NCBI RefSeq assembly: GCF_000772965.1
Contig: NZ_JPVQ01000016.1
Span: forward strand, 18,622-82,621
Length of the DNA: 64,000 nt
Direction of reading: 5' to 3'
Source: Ureibacillus massiliensis 4400831 = CIP 108448 = CCUG 49529
Lineage (GTDB): Bacteria > Bacillota > Bacilli > Bacillales_A > Planococcaceae
The first letter of the stretch is position 1; the number at the start of each line of letters is the position of its first letter. Made by a program: the position numbers and the translations under genes. Under the pieces are notes generated by a model that saw only the letters and a program-made list of their open reading frames with translations, was not told the DNA's origin and searched no databases. This document shows positions 17,362-26,824 of the stretch, piece by piece.

Positions 17362-18939
17362 ATGAAAAAGATGAAGCATTGGCTATTACTTTGTGTTGTA
17401 TCAGTAGTGTTAGTATTAACTGCATGCTCTGGCGGTGATTCAAGTTCACAAGACGAAAGTGCAGAAGCAAACAAAGAAAACCCGGCAGCAAATAGAGGAA
17501 ACGAAATCGTTATTGGTATTCCTAGTGAACCACAAAACTGGGACCCAATTGATACATTTTTATTAGATTGGAGTACTGTAGCTACTTCTGTTTTTGAAGG
17601 CTTAATTGATCGAGATGTTGACTTAGAGTTACAACCAGGATTAGCAGAATCTTGGGAGTACCTTGATGACAAAACACTTCAGTTCAAACTTCGTCAAGGT
17701 GTAACTTTCCATAACGGTGAGCCGTTCAATGCTGACGCTGTTAAATTTACATTTGACCGTTTATTAGGTGAACAAGGACAAGCCGGTCCACAGTATTCGA
17801 ATTACAATTCAATTGATTCAGTTGAAGTTAATGATGAGTATACTGTTACTTTCCACTTAAACACTGTAGATCCAGTATTATTAACAAAATTAGCTAGTTA
17901 TGGTGCGGTAATCGTTCCACCTCAATATATTCAAGAAAATGGTGAGGAACATTTTGATAATAACCCTGTAGGTACAGGTCCTTTCAAAATGACTGGTTAT
18001 AAAAGAGATCAAGAAATCGTGTTAGAGAAAAACGAGGACTATTGGAAAGAAGGATTACCGAAATTAGACAAGGTTACGTTTAAAGTAATCCCAGAAGCAT
18101 CAACTCGTTTAGCTGAACTACAAACAGGTACGATCGACATTATGAAAAGAGTTGAAGTAGCTCAAGTAGAAACAGTTAATTCAACTAATTATTTAAACTT
18201 ATTGGAAGTACCAACACCCACTGCGTTTGCCTTACGTTTTGATACTGCAGTTAAACCTTTAGATGATGTAAGAGTGCGTCAAGCAATTAACTATGCAATT
18301 GACCGTGACGCTTTAATCGAAGAAATTTTAAGTGGTTATGGAGTTCCGATTGCAACGTTCCAAAGTGAATTATCATTTGGGTATAATCCAGATCTAAAAC
18401 CATATCCATATGATCCAGAAAAAGCAAAACAATTACTTGAAGAAGCGGGTGTGGAAGAAGGTACAACAATTGATGTAGTCATTCCTGGTAATGATGGTAA
18501 CTTCAAAGAAATTACACAAGCTGTTGCCTTTTACTTAGAACAAGTCGGTATTAAATTAAATATCCAAACAGCAGATAGTACAACATTAAACTCAGATTTA
18601 ATTCCAAATGGTAATGCTGGTGGAATGTATCGTCAAGGTTGGGGTGGATGGACTTTAGACTTTGATAACACAGCTTACTTAATGTACCATTCAGGAGAAT
18701 TCTGGAACCCATCATTTATGGATGAAGATGTAGAACGTTTGTTAGAAGAACAAAGAAATTCAGTTGACCAAGAAGAGCGTGCAGCGATCTTTACAGAATT
18801 AACGGAAAAACTATATGAATTAGCTCCAGAGGTTAACTTATACGCGGCTGTGGATTTATATGCTGCAAATGAACGTGTTGTGGATTTCCAACCACCACAT
18901 GATGACCGTCTACGTTTAGAAGAGGTTAGTGTGCAATAA
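17362..18939 (+). CDS. Peptide-binding lipoprotein (SBP family 5)
   Basis: The extracellular substrate receptor of the importer, 525 residues. It has a lipoprotein signal with lipobox LTAC (Cys about 22) and then a Ser/Asn/Glu-rich linker. The family 5 solute-binding fold follows, with FKLRQGVTFHNGEPFNADAV and VRQAINYAIDRD as typical landmarks. Ligands of this family are peptides, nickel or sugars; the surrounding peptidase genes favour peptides. A strong AGGGGGATAT site precedes the ATG. A terminator-like hairpin follows before the permeases, which would raise receptor level over the channel. Confidence 0.92.
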   Translation: MKKMKHWLLLCVVSVVLVLTACSGGDSSSQDESAEANKENPAANRGNEIVIGIPSEPQNWDPIDTFLLDWSTVATSVFEGLIDRDVDLELQPGLAESWEYLDDKTLQFKLRQGVTFHNGEPFNADAVKFTFDRLLGEQGQAGPQYSNYNSIDSVEVNDEYTVTFHLNTVDPVLLTKLASYGAVIVPPQYIQENGEEHFDNNPVGTGPFKMTGYKRDQEIVLEKNEDYWKEGLPKLDKVTFKVIPEASTRLAELQTGTIDIMKRVEVAQVETVNSTNYLNLLEVPTPTAFALRFDTAVKPLDDVRVRQAINYAIDRDALIEEILSGYGVPIATFQSELSFGYNPDLKPYPYDPEKAKQLLEEAGVEEGTTIDVVIPGNDGNFKEITQAVAFYLEQVGIKLNIQTADSTTLNSDLIPNGNAGGMYRQGWGGWTLDFDNTAYLMYHSGEFWNPSFMDEDVERLLEEQRNSVDQEERAAIFTELTEKLYELAPEVNLYAAVDLYAANERVVDFQPPHDDRLRLEEVSVQ

Positions 18940-18955
18940 AGTTTAGTAAAAACTG

Positions 18956-18990
18956 GAGATAGTATGGTTTTCCATACTATCTCTTTTATT
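18956..18990 (+). terminator. Intra-operon terminator or attenuator after the binding protein gene
   Basis: Perfect 12-bp stem GAGATAGTATGG/CCATACTATCTC with a TTTT loop followed by TTTTATT. The permease gene begins about 25 bp later, so read-through must be partial for the operon to work. Confidence 0.8.
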
Positions 18991-19014
18991 CCATAAAGTA
19001 AGGATGTGAAAAGC

Positions 19015-19944
19015 TTGTTATCTTACATAATTAGAAGAATTTTTCATGCCGTGTTAGTAGTTTTCGCTATTTCAATTATAGTTTTCTTTTCCATTCGCTT
19101 AACTGGGGATCCAGTAGCAGTCATGTTCTCAGCGGGTGAACCAACGCAGGAAGCAATCGATCAATTAACAGAAGAACTAGGATTAGATAAGCCGTTATAT
19201 GTTCAATATGGTGTATTTATGAAAGGCCTTTTAACATTTGATTTAGGTGAATCATTTAGAAGTGGTATTCCCGTTATGACACTTATATTAGAAAGGGCAT
19301 GGCCGACATTTGTCTTAGCTTTAGGTGGTATCTTTGTTGCATTATTAATTGCATTCCCTGTTGGAATTATCTCAGCAGTAAAAAGAGATACATTTTTAGA
19401 CTTTGGTGGAAGAGTATTTTCTTTAATAGGAATTTCATTTCCGAACTTCTGGCTAGGTTTTATGCTTATTCTTATCTTCGCAGTTAATCTGCAATGGTTA
19501 CCTGCATCTGGTTTCGAAGGCTTTTCATATCTGATTCTACCTTCTATCACACTAGGTTTAATCCTATCAGGTGTATTAGCTAGATTAGTAAGATCCTCCA
19601 TGTTAGAAGTATTAAATCAGCAATATATTCGAACGGCTAAATCTAAGGGAATTAGTAAATGGAAGGTTATTTTAAAGCATGCATTTAGAAATGCTTTATT
19701 ACCGACAGTAACATTTATTGGTTTGCAATTCGGAGCGCTTTTAGGTGGTACGGTTATAGTAGAGCAAGTATTTTCTTGGCCAGGTATTGGTCGATTAATC
19801 ATCGATGCAATTAATCAACGTGACTATCCAGTTGTTCAAGGTGGAATTGTATTTTTAGCACTTGTCATGGTAGTCGTGAACTTATTAGTCGATTTAAGTT
19901 ATTCACTAATTGACCCTCGTATTAAAGCAGGAAAGGGGAAATAG
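19015..19944 (+). CDS. Peptide ABC transporter permease, OppB/DppB type
   Basis: The first membrane subunit, about 309 residues and six helices. The N-terminus is MLSYIIRRIFHAVLVVFAIS. The binding-protein-dependent permease signature is seen in RTAKSKGISKWKVILKHAFRNALLP, given here as its opening and closing parts. GTG at 19006 is in frame but only one base from AGGA; TTG at 19015 has normal spacing and is preferred. It pairs with the next permease three bases downstream. Confidence 0.9.
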   Translation: MLSYIIRRIFHAVLVVFAISIIVFFSIRLTGDPVAVMFSAGEPTQEAIDQLTEELGLDKPLYVQYGVFMKGLLTFDLGESFRSGIPVMTLILERAWPTFVLALGGIFVALLIAFPVGIISAVKRDTFLDFGGRVFSLIGISFPNFWLGFMLILIFAVNLQWLPASGFEGFSYLILPSITLGLILSGVLARLVRSSMLEVLNQQYIRTAKSKGISKWKVILKHAFRNALLPTVTFIGLQFGALLGGTVIVEQVFSWPGIGRLIIDAINQRDYPVVQGGIVFLALVMVVVNLLVDLSYSLIDPRIKAGKGK

Positions 19945-19947
19945 TAA

Positions 19948-20847
19948 ATGGAACAAACAGTAAAGGTTACAAATGCACCAAAGAAAGCTTCATTTGTTTC
20001 AAGGTTCTTTAAGTTCATAAGAACAAATCCAATTGGAGTATTTGGAATGTTGTTAGTTGCGTTAAGCGTTATTTGTGCTGTTTTCGCTCCATGGATTGCA
20101 CCATATGACCCAACAGAAGCGAGTTTAACAAATCGACTAGACGCACCATCATTTTTAGATGCTACTGGGGAATCTACCTATCTTTTAGGTGGCGACCAAC
20201 TAGGTAGGGATCTATTAAGCAGAATTATATACGGAGCCCAAATTTCTTTAATAGTAGGGATTGCTGGTGTATTCATTTCATTAGTCATTGGAACAATTAT
20301 GGGATTAATTTCAGGATATTTTGGTAAATGGTTAGATGATTTAATCATGCGAGTTGCCGATATCCAGTTGGCATTCCCATTTATCTTATTCGCTATTGTT
20401 ATTATGAGTGTTCTTGGTACTGGTATATGGAAAATTGTTATTATTTTAGGACTCACATATTGGGTTGGATTTGCGAGATTAATAAGGGGACAAGTGATTT
20501 CCCTTAAAGAACAAGAATTTGTTCAGGCTGCTAAAGCAATAGGCGGATCCCATAGAAGAATTATTTTTAAACATATATTACCGAACGTACTATCATCAAT
20601 ATTAGTTTTAAGTACAACGTATATTGCGGAATTTATTTTACTTGAAGCTTCACTTACATTCCTTGGTTTAGGGGTAGATCCTACAATTCCATCATGGGGT
20701 GGTATGTTAGCAGATAGTCGAAACTACATTACAACAGCTTGGTGGACGACTGTATTCCCAGGGTTTGCAATTATGCTAACAGTATTAGGATTTAATTTAT
20801 TAGGAGATTGGCTAAGAGATCGATTTGATCCAAACTTAAAAGCGTAG
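19948..20847 (+). CDS. Peptide ABC transporter permease, OppC/DppC type
   Basis: The second membrane subunit, 299 residues. It has an N-terminal cytosolic segment, one leading helix with the usual LAPWIAPYDPTE-like sequence, and a GGDQLGRDLLSRIIYGAQISL block. The EAA-type loop reads EQEFVQAAKAIGGSHRRIIF. All are OppC landmarks. It lies 3 bp after OppB-type and 11 bp before the M14 peptidase. With the two ATPases, two permeases and receptor the importer is complete. Confidence 0.92.
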   Translation: MEQTVKVTNAPKKASFVSRFFKFIRTNPIGVFGMLLVALSVICAVFAPWIAPYDPTEASLTNRLDAPSFLDATGESTYLLGGDQLGRDLLSRIIYGAQISLIVGIAGVFISLVIGTIMGLISGYFGKWLDDLIMRVADIQLAFPFILFAIVIMSVLGTGIWKIVIILGLTYWVGFARLIRGQVISLKEQEFVQAAKAIGGSHRRIIFKHILPNVLSSILVLSTTYIAEFILLEASLTFLGLGVDPTIPSWGGMLADSRNYITTAWWTTVFPGFAIMLTVLGFNLLGDWLRDRFDPNLKA

Positions 20848-20858
20848 GTGATAAAGTG

Positions 20859-23678
20859 ATGGAAGATTTATGGACTTTGGATGGATTATTAGTAGACAAA
20901 AATGATGATGGTATACCAGATGGCGTTTCGTTATATATTGACCTCCCAGAAAATCTTTATCCTATAGGGCTTTTTGATTTTCTAGCTAGGGCGGGCTTAG
21001 AAACAACAGCTTTATCTTTTAATTTTTTTGAGAAGCACAATCAAAAGGTCACGTTAACATTCGAAAAAAGTAATCATTCTGAAATAACTTTTGAATCAGA
21101 AATTCTATCGATTTATTACCAATCTGAAGAAGATTTGTCGAATCAACTGCGTCATATTAGTCAGCTAGGCTTAAAAATGAGTGATTCAGAAGAATCAAAA
21201 GAAAGACCAATGATTAGGGGAGTAAGTGATATTTGGACTCTAGCAGGTTTTGGTCAATATCAAGAAGCAAGTCCAATACATCCCTTAAGTGTGAATATTG
21301 ACAGCAAACTGGATTGGAACAAATCGTTATTTCTAGCGGTATGTCAGTTGGTTGCCCGGTTAGGATTAGTGAGTACAACGATAAAGTTCCCACTAACTAA
21401 TAATGAAATGGCAGATATTCAATTTGTCATAGAAGAAAATGGTCAGAGCTCTATTAAAGTACTAGAAGAAAATATTATAAAAGTTAATGGTTCTAAAGAA
21501 GAATGTGCACAGCTAATAGATTGGTTATCAAATGAAAAGGCCTGGAAGGAAGATGGGGTTTTAGGTAGCTGGGAAAGACCATTCCTTTATGCACATTTAA
21601 CAAATGAAAATGTCATTTTAATCGAAGAAAATTGGCAAGATCAGTCGGAAGTCGATATTGCGGAAGAACATATTAAAATGCTTTCAGAAGAAGAAAAAGA
21701 AAACGTTGTTATTTATTTATCAGAGCCATTATCTAATAGAACCTGTCTAAAAGAAAAATGGGAAAAGAACTATGGAATTCAAAATTTAGTGGTTCGGTCT
21801 TCATTTAAGCCTGCCTTCCATTGGTTAAAAGAAGAAATCATTGAAAAAATACCTCAAAATACGAAGCAAGTTGTTATTAAAGTAAAAGAACATGACGTTG
21901 AAGGAAGTCTAGAATTACCAATTCGATGGATTCAAGAAATCTATCCCATTGATTTAATTATTGAAAAAGCAACATCTATACATTCGGATAATGTCATTTT
22001 TGAACTAAATAAAGACCAGCAACATACATATGAAGTATTTGCTGTACTAAATAATGAAGAATGTGTGTTTATTGATTATTTAGATGTTGTATATAGCAAA
22101 GTTCCATATGTAGATGGTGAAAAATTTGCAACGCCAACAACCAGCTGTATCGTTTGTGGCGAAGAGCAAAATAAAGTGATTACAATACCAACAGATAGAG
22201 AGAGATTTTATAACTATTATTTAGAAGCTTTTTTACCAAAATTAGTAGAAACTATTGGTGATATTAAGGATGGAATGGGTTATACGGAACCATTATTTAG
22301 TGGACTCCAAGTAGAAGTTTGGATGAGTGAAGAAGAAGAAAAGCTGGGTGTAGATGAAGAAAGAACATCATCACTAGAAGCACTTTATGAAGATATATAC
22401 TTTAATACGTTAGATTATTTTGACCATCTCGGTAATAAGCAAGCGGGTAAACCATATACAGCACTTGGTGCAGTAATACCTGTCATGCATGTTGAGCAAG
22501 GAACTAAACCTAGAGCAAACGTAAAAGTAACCAAATGGAATAACCATCGTAAGAAGGAAGTTCAAACAAAAGAGCTATTCTTTAATGATGGTAAACCATC
22601 AAAAGTACAGATTGCAGTCAACAACGAAACATCTATGTATGATGTTGATGAGTTACAGCTAGAGTGGGAAAAGATAAAAAAAGCCGAGAGTAATATTGGA
22701 GAAAATTTATTTATCGATTATTCGTTTAGAGGATTACCGATTGATTCTATTGAAAAATATTTACCTACAGGTGAGCAATTTGAGTCACCTATAAAAATGA
22801 CATTATTTAAACCAACAGTGTTAATCGAAGCAATGCATCATCCAAATGAAGTATCAAGCAATCCAGCAGTTCTTAAATTATTGGAGGAGCTTGATTCAAA
22901 CACGAATTTACTAAAACAGTTGAATGTTGTAACAATCCCGATGGCAAATCCAGATGGATATAGTCTATTAATGCGACTAACGAAGGAACATCCAGAATGG
23001 AAACATCACGCTGCAAGATACAATTCTCTTGGTTTTGAGTATGCACATACAAGATATTTAGATACTATTTTTGGCGAATCAAATGTCTTACCAGAATTAA
23101 TGAAGCGCTGGGCACCAGATGTTGTCGTTGATAACCATGGTATACCGGGACATGAATGGATTCAACCATTTGCAGGTTATAATAGTCCTCCTAGATTCCC
23201 AGTTTCATATTTTATCCCAAGTGCAAAAATTTACGGACTCGGAAGATATTCCTTCGATACACAGACGGAACTAGCTCGAAATAATCTAGATAAAATTGTA
23301 AGTGATATGAATGAAATATATCGTTCTACGAATATACCGAAACAAAATGAGTATTGGAGAAATCGTTTTACAAAATATGGCCATCAATGGTTACCGAATG
23401 TGTTTCCTTTGGAAGTTCACGGCAATATAAACTTCTATAAATCTATAGAAGTTACACCTACATATTCATCTGTTAGTATATTACGTTATCCTAATTGGGT
23501 AGCCGCCGATATTATCTCGGAAGCAGCAGATGAAGTAGTATATGGTGATGTGCTAGAAGAATGTATTGATGCGCAATATTTATTTAATTTGTCAATTATT
23601 CAAACGGTTGCCAAAACAAAGGTCAAAGTGAACAGAAACGGAAATACGATTTATAGAGAAAGACCATTAAGAATATAG
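20859..23678 (+). CDS. Large cytosolic M14-type metallocarboxypeptidase with duplicated N-terminal domain
   Basis: A 939-residue protein with no signal peptide. The C-terminal third is an M14 zinc carboxypeptidase. HPNE (His661, Glu664) gives two zinc ligands, NHGIPGHEW (His760 or His765) the third, and Glu864 in SIEVTPT is the likely catalytic glutamate. The N-terminus has two related segments: WTLDGLLVDKNDDGIPDG to ARAGLETTALSF, and WTLAGFGQYQ to ARLGLVSTTIKF. The first includes a calcium-loop-like DKNDDGIPDG. A Cys pair CIVCGEE near residue 430 could bind metal. It presumably trims imported peptides from the C-terminus; substrate specificity is unknown. The start at 20859 has AGGTGAT at proper spacing. 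Confidence 0.82.
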   Translation: MEDLWTLDGLLVDKNDDGIPDGVSLYIDLPENLYPIGLFDFLARAGLETTALSFNFFEKHNQKVTLTFEKSNHSEITFESEILSIYYQSEEDLSNQLRHISQLGLKMSDSEESKERPMIRGVSDIWTLAGFGQYQEASPIHPLSVNIDSKLDWNKSLFLAVCQLVARLGLVSTTIKFPLTNNEMADIQFVIEENGQSSIKVLEENIIKVNGSKEECAQLIDWLSNEKAWKEDGVLGSWERPFLYAHLTNENVILIEENWQDQSEVDIAEEHIKMLSEEEKENVVIYLSEPLSNRTCLKEKWEKNYGIQNLVVRSSFKPAFHWLKEEIIEKIPQNTKQVVIKVKEHDVEGSLELPIRWIQEIYPIDLIIEKATSIHSDNVIFELNKDQQHTYEVFAVLNNEECVFIDYLDVVYSKVPYVDGEKFATPTTSCIVCGEEQNKVITIPTDRERFYNYYLEAFLPKLVETIGDIKDGMGYTEPLFSGLQVEVWMSEEEEKLGVDEERTSSLEALYEDIYFNTLDYFDHLGNKQAGKPYTALGAVIPVMHVEQGTKPRANVKVTKWNNHRKKEVQTKELFFNDGKPSKVQIAVNNETSMYDVDELQLEWEKIKKAESNIGENLFIDYSFRGLPIDSIEKYLPTGEQFESPIKMTLFKPTVLIEAMHHPNEVSSNPAVLKLLEELDSNTNLLKQLNVVTIPMANPDGYSLLMRLTKEHPEWKHHAARYNSLGFEYAHTRYLDTIFGESNVLPELMKRWAPDVVVDNHGIPGHEWIQPFAGYNSPPRFPVSYFIPSAKIYGLGRYSFDTQTELARNNLDKIVSDMNEIYRSTNIPKQNEYWRNRFTKYGHQWLPNVFPLEVHGNINFYKSIEVTPTYSSVSILRYPNWVAADIISEAADEVVYGDVLEECIDAQYLFNLSIIQTVAKTKVKVNRNGNTIYRERPLRI

Positions 23679-23696
23679 CCTAAAGAGGTGAACAAG

Positions 23697-24311
23697 ATGA
23701 AAAAAATATTGTTAACTGGCTTTGAACCATTTTTAGATTATAAAGTAAATCCAACGATGAAAATTGTAGAAGAATTAAATGGAAATAGCATAAATGGTCA
23801 TGAAATTGTAGGCTGGATACTACCTGTGGATTTTGAACAGTCAGCAAAACTTTTACTAGAGAAGATAGATGAAGTAAACCCAGATGTTGTTGTTTCATTG
23901 GGGCTTGCTGGTGGAAGATATAAAATCACACCTGAAAGAATCGCTGTAAATGTAAAAGATGGCGATGCAGATAACAACAACCATGCACCGCAAGATGAAT
24001 TCATTGAAGAAGCTGGGGATACAGCTTATATTCCTACGATTCCTGTTCGCAAAATAACAAATCGCTTAATTGAAGAAGGTTACCCTGCTGAAATTTCTAA
24101 CACAGCTGGTACTTATTTATGTAACAATGTCATGTATAGTGCACTTCATCATGCAAAGGTAAATAAATTAAGTTATAAATCTGGTTTTATCCATATTCCA
24201 GCATCACACGAATTAGCTATTCAACACGGGAAAATACCTAGCTGGTCCCATTCAGATTTGATGCGTGCTGTTGAAATTAGTCTTGAAGTGATTACTGATG
24301 AGGTGAACTAG
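23697..24311 (+). CDS. pcp: Pyrrolidone-carboxylate peptidase (pyroglutamyl peptidase I)
   Basis: A cytosolic cysteine peptidase (family C15) of 204 residues that removes an N-terminal pyroglutamate from peptides. The expected triad is visible at family spacing: Glu80 in PERIAVN, Cys142 in GTYLCNNVMY and His166 in GFIHIPASHE. The N-terminal LLTGFEPFLDYKVNP motif is diagnostic. ATG at 23697 is chosen because AAAGAGGTGA precedes it. It sits between the M14 peptidase and the 5-oxoprolinase genes, and its product 5-oxoproline is the substrate of the next three gene products. Confidence 0.96.
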   Translation: MKKILLTGFEPFLDYKVNPTMKIVEELNGNSINGHEIVGWILPVDFEQSAKLLLEKIDEVNPDVVVSLGLAGGRYKITPERIAVNVKDGDADNNNHAPQDEFIEEAGDTAYIPTIPVRKITNRLIEEGYPAEISNTAGTYLCNNVMYSALHHAKVNKLSYKSGFIHIPASHELAIQHGKIPSWSHSDLMRAVEISLEVITDEVN

Positions 24312-24312
24312 T

Positions 24313-25044
24313 TTGTTCCCATCCGTTATTATTCAAGACAAGAAAATCGCTTCATTTATTTTTGGACAAGAGATAGATGAAGAAACTTTTCAGCATGTAG
24401 AAGCTTTTGATCAGTTTATAAATATTAAATATAAAAAACTTATAGTGGAAACCGTTCCTACTTATCATATGGTAACGGTTTTCTTTAACAAAGAAATCGC
24501 TCAAGATCAATCATTACTTACAGACATTATTTACAAATGGAAGAAATTTGAAATTCAGTTGCAATCGTCTAAAAGTAGAAGGGTAACAATACCTGTATGC
24601 TATGATGCACTATTTGCTTTAGACCTCGAAAGAGTAGCGGAAGAATTGAATCTAACGACTGAACAAGTTATTAAAAAGCATAGTGAACCAACATATAAAG
24701 TCTATTTAATCGGGTTTTTACCGGGTTTTCCGTACTTAGGTGGTTTAAATAAAGAACTATTTGTTCCTAGATTAGATAAACCGAGGAAATCCGTTGAAAA
24801 AGGAAGTGTGGGAATTGGCGGAAGACAGACAGGTATTTACCCCGTAACGTCACCAGGTGGTTGGAACATTATCGGAAAAACCCCTATCGACCTATTTGAT
24901 GTGAATCGAAACCCTGCTTTTTTACTCCAACCAGGAGATCAAATTACATTTAAAAGTATATCAATCGATGATTTCTATAATGTTAAAGAAAATGTTGAAA
25001 AAAACCCTCAATATATATTGAATTTGATAGATACAAAAATTTAG
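24313..25044 (+). CDS. pxpB: 5-oxoprolinase subunit B (KipI family)
   Basis: One subunit of the bacterial ATP-dependent 5-oxoprolinase that opens 5-oxoproline to glutamate, 243 residues. The KipI/AHS1 core carries IGFLPGFPYLGGL, RKSVEKGSVGIGG and YPVTSPGGWNIIG. In B. subtilis KipI also inhibits the sporulation kinase KinA, so a side role in sporulation timing is possible but not shown. TTG at 24313 follows GAGGTGA with a 6-nt spacer and lies 1 bp after the pcp stop codon, indicating tight coupling. Confidence 0.94.
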   Translation: MFPSVIIQDKKIASFIFGQEIDEETFQHVEAFDQFINIKYKKLIVETVPTYHMVTVFFNKEIAQDQSLLTDIIYKWKKFEIQLQSSKSRRVTIPVCYDALFALDLERVAEELNLTTEQVIKKHSEPTYKVYLIGFLPGFPYLGGLNKELFVPRLDKPRKSVEKGSVGIGGRQTGIYPVTSPGGWNIIGKTPIDLFDVNRNPAFLLQPGDQITFKSISIDDFYNVKENVEKNPQYILNLIDTKI

Positions 25045-25074
25045 CAAATGGTTGGCTAGAAAGTGGAGATAAAC

Positions 25075-25983
25075 ATGAAACAATTGCTTAAAGTGGTCAA
25101 GAAAGGAGTTTTTAGTTCACTTCAGGATAATGGTCGATATCGATATAGAAGATTTGGAATCCCAACAGCAGGCCCTATGGATCAATTATCTTTCGAGTTG
25201 GGTAAAAAAATTTTAGGTAATAAGGAAAATTCTACAGCTTTAGAGATTTTTTACGGTGGAGTAAGTTTTTTGTCCTTAGCAAAACACGAATATGTATTAG
25301 TTGGAGCGGACATGAAGGCAACGGTAAACGGAAAGCCAGTTGAACCTTGGAAAACCTTCATTTTGAATGTTGACGACCTTTTAGAATTAAATGTGTCTAC
25401 TGAAGGATCAATCGCGTATCTAATGGCGCTTGGAGGTTTTAATACAAACTCTGTTCTAAATAGTACCTCAACATATTTGAAAGCAAATTTAGGTACAGTT
25501 ATTAAAAAGGATACGATTCTCTATGGAAAAAGTGACCTACCAGATGTTTTAAAATATAGAACAGGTTTATATAAATCATTTATTCCTAATATATCAGATT
25601 GCGTAAAAGTAAGAGTTACCCCTAGTTATCATCTCTCGTATTTTATAGAAGAAGATGTAGACCATTTCTTTCAAAGTGAATATCAGTTAACGAATGGAGA
25701 CCGTATGGGGTACTACCTTCAAGGACCTTTAATGAGGATGAAAGTAAAAAAAGAATTACTGTCTGAACCAACAATGTTTGGCACAATTCAAATACCACCC
25801 AATGGACAACCAATTATTTTAATGGCTGATGCTCAAACGGTAGGAGGATATCCAACTGTCGGAAAAGTGGTAGAAGAGGATTTATGGAAAGTGGCACAAT
25901 TGCGTTACGGTAATCGAATTTCATTTGAATACCAGCCTATAAGAAATACTACTGATTCAGTAAGATTCGAAAAGGATGAATAA
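25075..25983 (+). CDS. pxpC: 5-oxoprolinase subunit C (KipA family)
   Basis: The biotin-carboxylase-like AHS2 subunit of 5-oxoprolinase, about 302 residues. Landmarks are the N-terminal SLQDNGRYRYRRFGIPTAGPMD, cited here by its key words LQDNGR and GPMD, plus LALGGF and the late PTVGKV. In B. subtilis KipA antagonises KipI. ATG at 25075 with GTGGAGAT upstream is preferred to an in-frame GTG at 25063. The gap to pxpB is 30 bp and to pxpA 1 bp. Confidence 0.94.
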   Translation: MKQLLKVVKKGVFSSLQDNGRYRYRRFGIPTAGPMDQLSFELGKKILGNKENSTALEIFYGGVSFLSLAKHEYVLVGADMKATVNGKPVEPWKTFILNVDDLLELNVSTEGSIAYLMALGGFNTNSVLNSTSTYLKANLGTVIKKDTILYGKSDLPDVLKYRTGLYKSFIPNISDCVKVRVTPSYHLSYFIEEDVDHFFQSEYQLTNGDRMGYYLQGPLMRMKVKKELLSEPTMFGTIQIPPNGQPIILMADAQTVGGYPTVGKVVEEDLWKVAQLRYGNRISFEYQPIRNTTDSVRFEKDE

Positions 25984-25984
25984 A

Positions 25985-26749
25985 ATGGAAAATCAATTAT
26001 ATATTGACTTAAATAGTGATTTAGGTGAAAGTTTCGGTCATTACAAAATCGGTAATGATGAAGAAATCATGAAATATGTTTCATCTGTAAATATTGCGTG
26101 TGGATTTCATGCTGGTGATCCAACTACTATAAAAAACACTGTAAATAAAGCATTAGAAGCTGGTGTTGCCATTGGTGCTCACCCAGGATTTCCCGATTTA
26201 CAAGGATTCGGTAGAAGAAATATGCATATTAATCCAGAGGAAATATACGATTTAACTTTATATCAAATAGGTGCATTGAATGCTTTTGTTAAAGCGAGTG
26301 GAGGAAAGCTTCACCACGTTAAGCCACATGGAGCGCTTTATAACATGGCAGCAAAAGATGAACAATATTCAAAAGCAATTGTTGAAGCTGTTTTAAATAT
26401 AGATGAAGATTTAATTCTTTACGGCTTGTCAGGAAGTCAACTAACAGCAGTTGCAAAACGATATGGTTTAAGATGCGCAAATGAGGCGTTTGTTGATCGT
26501 ACATATAATCGAAGTGGACAATTAACACCGAGGACGGAACTAAATTCATTAATTAAGACTGAAGAAGAGGCATTAAATCAGGTTTTAAAAATGATTCATG
26601 AGAAAAAAGTTATTGCCACAACTGGAGAAGAGGTATCGATAGAAGTCGATACATTATGTATTCACGGTGACGGCATAAAAGCAGTAGAATTTGCGCAAAA
26701 AGTAAATAATACATTAAAACAAAACAATATTATCATACAGGCATTATAA
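25985..26749 (+). CDS. pxpA: 5-oxoprolinase subunit A (LamB/YcsF family)
   Basis: The third 5-oxoprolinase subunit, 254 residues. It begins with the family signature IDLNSDLGESFG and continues with NIACGFHAGDP, IGAHPGFPDLQGFGRR, VKPHGALYNM and CIHGDG, all metal-site motifs of the LamB/YcsF fold. ATG at 25985 has AAGGATGA five bases upstream; an earlier ATG at 25976 overlaps that site. It is the last gene of the operon, so the order is pcp-pxpB-pxpC-pxpA. This places peptide cleavage and ring opening in one transcript. Confidence 0.95.
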   Translation: MENQLYIDLNSDLGESFGHYKIGNDEEIMKYVSSVNIACGFHAGDPTTIKNTVNKALEAGVAIGAHPGFPDLQGFGRRNMHINPEEIYDLTLYQIGALNAFVKASGGKLHHVKPHGALYNMAAKDEQYSKAIVEAVLNIDEDLILYGLSGSQLTAVAKRYGLRCANEAFVDRTYNRSGQLTPRTELNSLIKTEEEALNQVLKMIHEKKVIATTGEEVSIEVDTLCIHGDGIKAVEFAQKVNNTLKQNNIIIQAL

Positions 26750-26768
26750 AAATATTTTATACGAGAAT

Positions 26769-26803
26769 AACCCTTGCAAATATAATGCAAGGGTTTAGTT
26801 TTA
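26769..26803 (+). terminator. Terminator of the pyroglutamyl-peptide operon
   Basis: Perfect 10-bp stem AACCCTTGCA/TGCAAGGGTT. The T tract after it is short (TAGTTTT). Confidence 0.75.
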
Positions 26804-26824
26804 GCCTATACTTCTTTGCTCTGG

